Positions 59,029 through 64,000 of a stretch of DNA of 64,000 bases are shown one piece after another. Position 1 is the stretch's first letter. Each line of letters opens with the position of its first letter. The position numbers and the translations under genes are program-made. The notes under the pieces were generated by a model. It saw only the letters and a list, made by a program, of their open reading frames with translations, was not told where the DNA came from and ran no database searches. Origin of the DNA: Candidatus Zixiibacteriota bacterium (lineage in GTDB: Bacteria; Zixibacteria; MSB-5A5; WJJR01; JAJRUJ01); the NCBI GenBank assembly GCA_020051695.1, contig JAGVQM010000016.1, positions 51,411-115,410 on the forward strand, in the 5' to 3' direction.

Positions 59029-59628
59029 TTACCGTTTGGTAACCTTTTGCACTGCGGCTTCGATCTCGGCGGTCAGACTGTTCACATTCGCCTGAATCGC
59101 CGCAAGCTTGCTCTTGGCCGGGTTGTACCGGCCGGCCTCAAAATCAACCTTGGCTGCTGCGAAAGCAGACCCGATCGCATCCAGGTTGGCTTTCATCAGC
59201 TCGATGTCCGCCTTGCTGCCTTTTCCCCGAGGGGCGGCATCCAGGGCCGCACCGGCGGCAGTGATCATCGACTCGACCGTGGTGATCTCGGCGGCGACTT
59301 CGGCTCTGAGCCGTTCTTTCTCCTGTATTGCCTCGGCCTCGGCTTGCGCGGCCAGCGCATTTGCCGAATCATACATGGCCTCGACATCGCCATAGCTTCT
59401 GAACAGGGCAAACTTCGAATCTTGTTCGGTTTTGGCGGCCTGCGCTCTGGCCAGGGCTTGCTCGGCGGCAACATAAGCATCCGCGGCATATTCTCTGGCT
59501 TCCGCTGTCTGGGCGGCCCGCATTGCTGTTTCAGTCTGCTCGATCTTTGCCGTAGGCGGTTTGCCGCAGCCCATGAGGGCCACTGTGGTCAGCCCGGCGA
59601 GGATCAATCCCCAACGCTTTGACAACAT
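59029..59628 (-). CDS. DUF4398-like lipoprotein
   Basis: A 199-residue, Ala-rich, almost wholly helical lipoprotein. The lipobox is LTTVALMGCGK. The helical body (REYAADAYVAAEQALARAQ; SKFALFRSYGDVEAMYDSA) matches the DUF4398 style and resembles the N-terminal helical part of the transpeptidase encoded next. AGGAGG lies upstream of the ATG. It is the first gene of the four-gene envelope cluster and may form a coiled-coil complex with its neighbour. Confidence 0.82.
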   Translation of the reverse strand: MLSKRWGLILAGLTTVALMGCGKPPTAKIEQTETAMRAAQTAEAREYAADAYVAAEQALARAQAAKTEQDSKFALFRSYGDVEAMYDSANALAAQAEAEAIQEKERLRAEVAAEITTVESMITAAGAALDAAPRGKGSKADIELMKANLDAIGSAFAAAKVDFEAGRYNPAKSKLAAIQANVNSLTAEIEAAVQKVTKR

Positions 59629-60135
59629 CCTCTTTTACCTCCTGTGTTTACTTTCACCCTAAATAGAAAAAGATATGCGCAAATATGGACTTTGCACACA
59701 TCTTTCCGCGTTGTTTCACTTGTTTTCCGTAGGCAACGAGGTCGTGATCTTTGCCTGCTCGTCAGGCATTGATGCTATACACCATTTCCCCCGTATTCAC
59801 CGAACACATTTCCCCCGATACAATCCTATCATCTTTTCAATGATTGGATATGTATACGCTGCGAGCAAGCAAATAGCTAATGAATCATTTGTAAACAAAA
59901 ATTTTCTGTCCGGGTCCGGCGGCCGAGGATTTTGGACATAATTGGGCTACAGTTCGGCTGTCCCCCCAAACAACTCACACAAAATAATTCTAACCGATTG
60001 TCATACAATATATTACCTGCTGCATATCGACCAAAAGTCTACATCAAAAGTCCGCTTTGCTTCAAAAAATCCCCCGGCTGCTGTTTTTAATGGACGCTAA
60101 AACTGACAATTCCCCGCCGCTACTCGAAAAAAAAT
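59629..60135. other. Intergenic region, no gene seen
   Basis: About 507 bases of AT-rich sequence. One 88-codon + strand frame (59675-59941) lacks a ribosome site and ends in low-complexity residues. Promoter elements for the - strand lipoprotein cluster probably lie at the left end. Confidence 0.5.
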
Positions 60136-60651
60136 CTACGGCCTGGTCACCAACTCGTCCAGCGCCCGCCGTCCAGTGGCCGCCGGTATCTCATCCGAAT
60201 AACCGACCGGCAACAGCAGCAACGGCCGTTGGCTGGGCGGGGCGTCGATGACCAGGGAGACTTCATTTTCCTTGAACGCGCCGACCAGGACACTGCCCAA
60301 TCCCAGGGCGGTGGCCGCCAGATGACCGAAAGTCGCGGCAATTGTCGTATCCTGCAGGCAATAAAGGGTCAGCCCCCGTTCTTTATATTTGATGCGCGAC
60401 CGCTCCCCATCGGCACAAAACACCAGCACCGCCGCCGCTTGCGCGACACATTCCTGATCGTACGCGGCACCCGCCAACGCCCTGATCATTTCGGGCTTTT
60501 CGACAAGATAAACGTGGTAGGCCTGCAGGTTCCCGGCCGTGGGCGCCGAACGGACCGCTTCCAGCAGGCGGGTAATCAGGTCCGAGGCAATTTTCTGGTT
60601 TTTAAATCTCCGCACCGATTTTCTTGCCTGGATGACATCGAAAAATTCCAT
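60136..60651 (-). CDS. Nitroreductase-family protein (FMN)
   Basis: A 171-residue small nitroreductase. MEFFDVIQARKSVRRFKNQK is the classical opening with the FMN-binding RKSVR. EAVRSAPTAGNLQAYHVYLV and ATALGLGSVLVGAF follow, and PVGYSDE lies near the end. It would reduce quinones, nitro compounds or similar substrates with NAD(P)H. GGGGGAG precedes the ATG. It is monocistronic; the substrate is unknown. Confidence 0.88.
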   Translation of the reverse strand: MEFFDVIQARKSVRRFKNQKIASDLITRLLEAVRSAPTAGNLQAYHVYLVEKPEMIRALAGAAYDQECVAQAAAVLVFCADGERSRIKYKERGLTLYCLQDTTIAATFGHLAATALGLGSVLVGAFKENEVSLVIDAPPSQRPLLLLPVGYSDEIPAATGRRALDELVTRP

Positions 60652-60817
60652 CCGTCTCCCCCTGAGTTCGCACGGCAGGCGTCACCATAAGCTCAATATA
60701 GGGGACGGGATTCACTTCCTGTCAAAATAAAAATATCTGCCCGCCGGGAATATTTTGACTTTGCGGTCTTAATCGGATTACATAGCCCGTAGATATTCGA
60801 AGGGAGGAATGGGGCAC

Positions 60818-61510
60818 ATGAATCCGGAGTTAACTGCACTGACCGTTACCGCCGCGTCAATCGGCTTTATCCACACCCTGATCGGGCCGGACCATTACTT
60901 GCCCTTTGTGGCCATGGCGCGGGCACGGGACTGGTCCACCTTGCGGACGTTGATTGTAACGATTATCTGCGGAGTGGGGCACGTCGCCAGTTCGGTCGTG
61001 CTGGGGTTGATCGGCGTGGCCTTGGGCATTGCCGTCACCAAACTGGAGGCCGTCGAATCGGTCCGTGGCGATCTGGCCGCCTGGGCCTTGATTGCTTTCG
61101 GGCTGGTCTATATGGTCTGGGGCATTCGCCGGGCGGTGCGCAATGCCGGGCACAAGCATTTTCCCGGCCTGCATACGCATGAGCATGGAACGGAACACCA
61201 TGCTCACGAGCACGATCTTGAAGCCAAACCGAGCATCACTCCCTGGGTATTGTTCACCGTATTTGTCCTCGGCCCGTGCGAGCCGTTGATCCCCATTTTG
61301 ATGTATCCCGCCGCGCAAAGCAGCACTTCGGGGATGATCCTGGTCGCCTCAGTGTTTGGCGTGGTGACTATTTCGACCATGGTCGCGGCGGTGCTGGTGT
61401 TATCGCACGGCATCAAGCTGGTATCATTAAGGGCTTTGGAGCGGTATTCCCATGCGCTGGCGGGGTTTGTGATTCTGGCCTGCGGCGTGGCGATTCAGTT
61501 GGGGTTATAA
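60818..61510 (+). CDS. UreH/NicO-like metal-transport membrane protein
   Basis: A 230-residue inner-membrane protein with about six helices. GFIHTLIGPDHYLPFVAMA near residue 16 carries the HxxxxxxH/D metal motif typical of the nickel/cobalt (NicO, RcnA) and UreH families. A His-rich loop (HKHFPGLHTHEHGTEHHAHE, ~111-130) lies between helices, and a VLGPCEPLIPILMYPAA segment follows. It probably moves Ni, Co or another divalent metal; direction is unclear. GGGAGG lies ten bases before the ATG at 60818 but abuts the earlier ATG at 60809. Confidence 0.82.
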   Translation: MNPELTALTVTAASIGFIHTLIGPDHYLPFVAMARARDWSTLRTLIVTIICGVGHVASSVVLGLIGVALGIAVTKLEAVESVRGDLAAWALIAFGLVYMVWGIRRAVRNAGHKHFPGLHTHEHGTEHHAHEHDLEAKPSITPWVLFTVFVLGPCEPLIPILMYPAAQSSTSGMILVASVFGVVTISTMVAAVLVLSHGIKLVSLRALERYSHALAGFVILACGVAIQLGL

Positions 61511-61617
61511 GGCGGCGAAAACACTGACCCGTAATTCAAATCTGCTAATTTCCACGCCCGTCAACCCTTGCGGTAGGAAATTTATGTTGCTTCCGAGACG
61601 CCCGTGCCACGGGATTC

Positions 61618-61645
61618 TTGCCTTTTTTACATAATTCATTATAAT
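61618..61645 (+). promoter_or_regulatory. Candidate promoter of the SBBP-repeat gene
   Basis: TTGCCT at 61618-61623 and TATAAT at 61640-61645 are 16 bases apart, 42 bases before the start codon. Confidence 0.5.
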
Positions 61646-61687
61646 AAATATGGTTTCACAATTATCGCTGTCGATAGGAGGCGGCTG

Positions 61688-64000
61688 ATGCCGAATAATA
61701 GAATCCCCTGGTTTTTCGGGTGTCTGATATTGGCGTTTATGCTTGCCGCTCCCGCAATCCTGCAAAGCACCGATCAGGAATCCCCCGCGCTGTTGCGTCT
61801 CGGGGGCAATCCGCCAACGTCGATTTCCGCCTCATCCTTCGCTTTCACACCCAACCAGGGCCAATGGGATAAACGGGTATTGTATCGTGCCGATGCCGGT
61901 GGGGCAGTGATGTGGTTCACCGCCGACGGGGCGTATTATCATTTCACACGAAGCATCCCCAAGACTCTGACGCCTGATGATCCGCTTTATGATCTACCTG
62001 ATCAGCATCGGTTGCACGGCGAGACGGATAGTCTAGAAGTCCTGCTGATCAAGGCGACATTTGTCGACGCGAATCCAAATCCTGAAGTAACTCCGGCCAA
62101 TCCACTGGATTATACCTATAACTACTTTTTGGGCAATGACCGCAGCCGCTGGCAAACACATGTCCCGAATTATACATCCATTCGATTTGCGGAACTCTAC
62201 CCCGGGATTGACTTACAGTACTATGGTGACAGCCACGAGATGGAGTATGATTTCCTGATATCACGGGGAGCGGATCCGTCGAAGATTCAGATTCGTTACG
62301 ACGGGGCGAAGTCGCTGTCGGTAAATGAACGTGGTGAGTTGGTGGTCGAGACGCAGTGGGGTATGGTAATCGAACGTCGACCGCTGGTGTATCAAATCGA
62401 GAATGAAAAACGTATTGCGTTGCAAGGCGCATACAGAATTTTGGGCAAAAATTCCTTTGGCTTTGAGTTGGGGAAAGAATACAATTCCGCGCTACCCGTC
62501 GTCATTGATCCGGCATTATCGTATAGCACCTACTTGGGCGGCGCAAGCAGGGAAGATCCTTCTGCCATTGCGGTGGATTCCGGTGGACATGCCTACGTCG
62601 TGGGATTTACATACTCAGCCGATTTTCCGACATTTAACGCTTATGATGATAGCCACGGTGGGACTTTCAGTACGGTTGATGTTTTCATCACCAAATTAAC
62701 CGCCGATGGAGCGGGTCTTGTCTACAGCACGTTTGTGGGTGGTACCAGTTATGATTGGGGCCGAGGCATTGCCGTAAATCATCATGGGGAGGCATTTGTA
62801 ACCGGAACGACCAGATCCTCAGATTTTCCCCACGTCGGCGGCCATAGTCGTTTCGGAGGTGATGATGCTTTTATCTTAAGACTGGCGGTTTCTGGCGATA
62901 GTCTCATTTACAGCACATTTGTCGGAGGTTCTAAAACCGATAATGGCTGGGCCGTCGCTGTAGACACGGAAGGTTGTGCATATATTGTCGGGAATACGAA
63001 TTCCACGGATTTTTTGACGGCCGACGCTTATTGTGATCATTATGGCGGTGAAGGAGATACTTTCCTGACTAAAGTGTCGTCTGATGGTAATGGTTTTATT
63101 TATAGTACTTATCTTGGTGGCACTTCAGGAGAAACCGCCTATGCAATTGCTGTCGATCACTGTAGCAGCGCCTACATGACTGGATTTACTTTTTCGCCCG
63201 ACTTCCCGACGGCCAATGCATATGACTCTGTATTCGGCGGCATTATTGGCTCAGATAAGTGCGACGTCTTCGTGACTAAATTTACTCCGACTGGAGGAGA
63301 ATTATCCTATAGCACATTTCTTGGAGGAGACGAGGAAGAAAAAGGCCAAGGCATTGCTGTGGATACTGCCGGTTCGGCCTATGTTGGTGGTTATACGTTG
63401 GGGGGATTCCCTGTGGTAAACGCCTACGATAGCGTCGCCGCAGGATGTGATGCGTTCGTCACCAAACTCACCCCGACTGGAGATGATTTGGTCTATAGCA
63501 CATATTTCGGAGGAACCGAATGGGAGAGTTGTTATTGCGTTGCCATTGATGGGAATGGCAATGCATATATCGGGGGAAAAACAAACTCGGAAGATATACC
63601 CATAATAAACGCCGATGGCTTCATACAGGACTTTCACGGTCTATACCTAGATTTGTATGTGTCGAAGATTACTCCGTCCGGTGACGCCTTAAAATTCAGC
63701 ACGTACTTTGGTTCGTGGGGCGGGGGAGATGAAGGCATAAGTATTGCGGCAGATGGCAACCAGGCAATATATTTTACCGGGACTTGCAGCGGTCTTTTTC
63801 CCCTCGAGAACGCTTTCGATAGTCTATATGGTGGCGGTATTGATGCGTTCGTGGCCAAAATCGACACTTGGATCTGCGATTGCCCACATCAGGGTGATTC
63901 AAATGGTGATGGCGAATTTGGTGTCATAGATTTAGTATACTTGATAAACTATGCTCTTCGCAATGGGCCGGCACCAGTCTCAGATCCAGACTGCCCGGCA
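61688..64000 (+). CDS. Secreted SBBP-repeat protein with dockerin (3' end outside window)
   Basis: The frame is open for 771 codons to the window edge. AGGAGG lies seven bases before the ATG. A signal peptide (FGCLILAFMLAAPAI) leads to the DUF7948-type N-terminal domain (FAFTPNQGQWDKRVLYRADA; IRFAELYPGIDLQYYG). Many SBBP beta-propeller repeats of about 50-60 residues follow, each starting like YSTYLGG or YSTFVGG and containing GIAVD..G.AYVVG.T.S.DFP. Near the edge CDCPHQGDSNGDGEFGVIDL and VYLINYALRNG are a dockerin-like Ca-binding repeat, so the C-terminus is close. Base composition is more AT-rich than the centre of the window. It should be a large secreted or surface protein. Confidence 0.9.
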   Translation, partial: MPNNRIPWFFGCLILAFMLAAPAILQSTDQESPALLRLGGNPPTSISASSFAFTPNQGQWDKRVLYRADAGGAVMWFTADGAYYHFTRSIPKTLTPDDPLYDLPDQHRLHGETDSLEVLLIKATFVDANPNPEVTPANPLDYTYNYFLGNDRSRWQTHVPNYTSIRFAELYPGIDLQYYGDSHEMEYDFLISRGADPSKIQIRYDGAKSLSVNERGELVVETQWGMVIERRPLVYQIENEKRIALQGAYRILGKNSFGFELGKEYNSALPVVIDPALSYSTYLGGASREDPSAIAVDSGGHAYVVGFTYSADFPTFNAYDDSHGGTFSTVDVFITKLTADGAGLVYSTFVGGTSYDWGRGIAVNHHGEAFVTGTTRSSDFPHVGGHSRFGGDDAFILRLAVSGDSLIYSTFVGGSKTDNGWAVAVDTEGCAYIVGNTNSTDFLTADAYCDHYGGEGDTFLTKVSSDGNGFIYSTYLGGTSGETAYAIAVDHCSSAYMTGFTFSPDFPTANAYDSVFGGIIGSDKCDVFVTKFTPTGGELSYSTFLGGDEEEKGQGIAVDTAGSAYVGGYTLGGFPVVNAYDSVAAGCDAFVTKLTPTGDDLVYSTYFGGTEWESCYCVAIDGNGNAYIGGKTNSEDIPIINADGFIQDFHGLYLDLYVSKITPSGDALKFSTYFGSWGGGDEGISIAADGNQAIYFTGTCSGLFPLENAFDSLYGGGIDAFVAKIDTWICDCPHQGDSNGDGEFGVIDLVYLINYALRNGPAPVSDPDCPA

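Noticed and set aside
1..64000. CRISPR array, insertion sequence with transposase, prophage or rRNA
   Set aside because: No direct-repeat/spacer pattern, transposase, phage structural gene or rRNA segment was seen anywhere in the window.

Overview
The window reads as a chromosome segment of a Gram-negative anaerobe or facultative anaerobe with moderately high GC. The outer-membrane genes bamA, skp and lpxD show a lipopolysaccharide-type envelope. Several secreted proteins end in Por-type (T9SS-like) C-terminal sorting domains with an NYPNPFN motif, two carry dockerin-like modules, and one has a PEP-CTERM tail. This mix suggests an FCB-group candidate phylum such as Zixibacteria; that placement is an inference, because no rRNA is present.

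Region 1 (1-12411, + strand) is a tightly packed catabolic operon. It holds beta-oxidation enzymes (3-hydroxyacyl-CoA dehydrogenase, crotonase, acyl-CoA dehydrogenase). A four-gene 2-oxoacid:ferredoxin oxidoreductase follows, one subunit of which is an NAD(P)H/FAD oxidoreductase fused to a ferredoxin. Then come a DRE-TIM citrate/homocitrate/isopropylmalate synthase-like enzyme, LeuC- and LeuD-like aconitase subunits, a LeuB-like decarboxylating dehydrogenase and a thiolase. Region 2 (12412-15217) is a short accessory patch: a membrane/coiled-coil protein of AT-rich base composition, a CmcI-like methyltransferase, a FemAB/GNAT-like protein and a twin-SH3 protein. Region 3 (15251-22990, - strand) is a tetR-bzdNOPQMV operon encoding an ATP-dependent class I benzoyl-CoA reductase with its ferredoxin and ferredoxin reductase. 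It is preceded by a near-consensus sigma70 promoter with a TetR-type operator at the expected start site. Regions 1 and 3 converge and make metabolic sense together: a 2-oxoacid made by region 1 could be oxidised to give the low-potential ferredoxin that region 3 needs for ring reduction.

Region 4 (23233-28291) has an AsnRS-related asparagine synthetase behind an apparent attenuator, then an apparently exported AmmeMemoRadiSam set: a Tat-type radical SAM protein, a DUF362 protein, and a fused AmrB-AmrA with a signal peptide. Region 5 (28311-41943) contains a secreted beta-propeller, a DMT transporter, pgi-fba, an archaeal-type GatDE amidotransferase, Cys-rich secreted proteins, a hexapeptide protein, a deoxycytidylate deaminase, a PEP-CTERM protein and tRNA-Gly(TCC).

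Region 6 (42084-53642) contains gyrA with non-standard quinolone-pocket residues, a tandem pair of unrecognised probable outer-membrane proteins, a hemerythrin, and rplU-bamA-skp-lpxD. Region 7 (53736-64000) contains a secreted papain-like protease with dockerin repeats, an L,D-transpeptidase/lipoprotein cluster, a nitroreductase, a UreH/NicO-like metal transporter, and the start of a large SBBP-repeat protein cut by the window edge. I saw no rRNA, insertion sequence with a transposase, CRISPR array or prophage.
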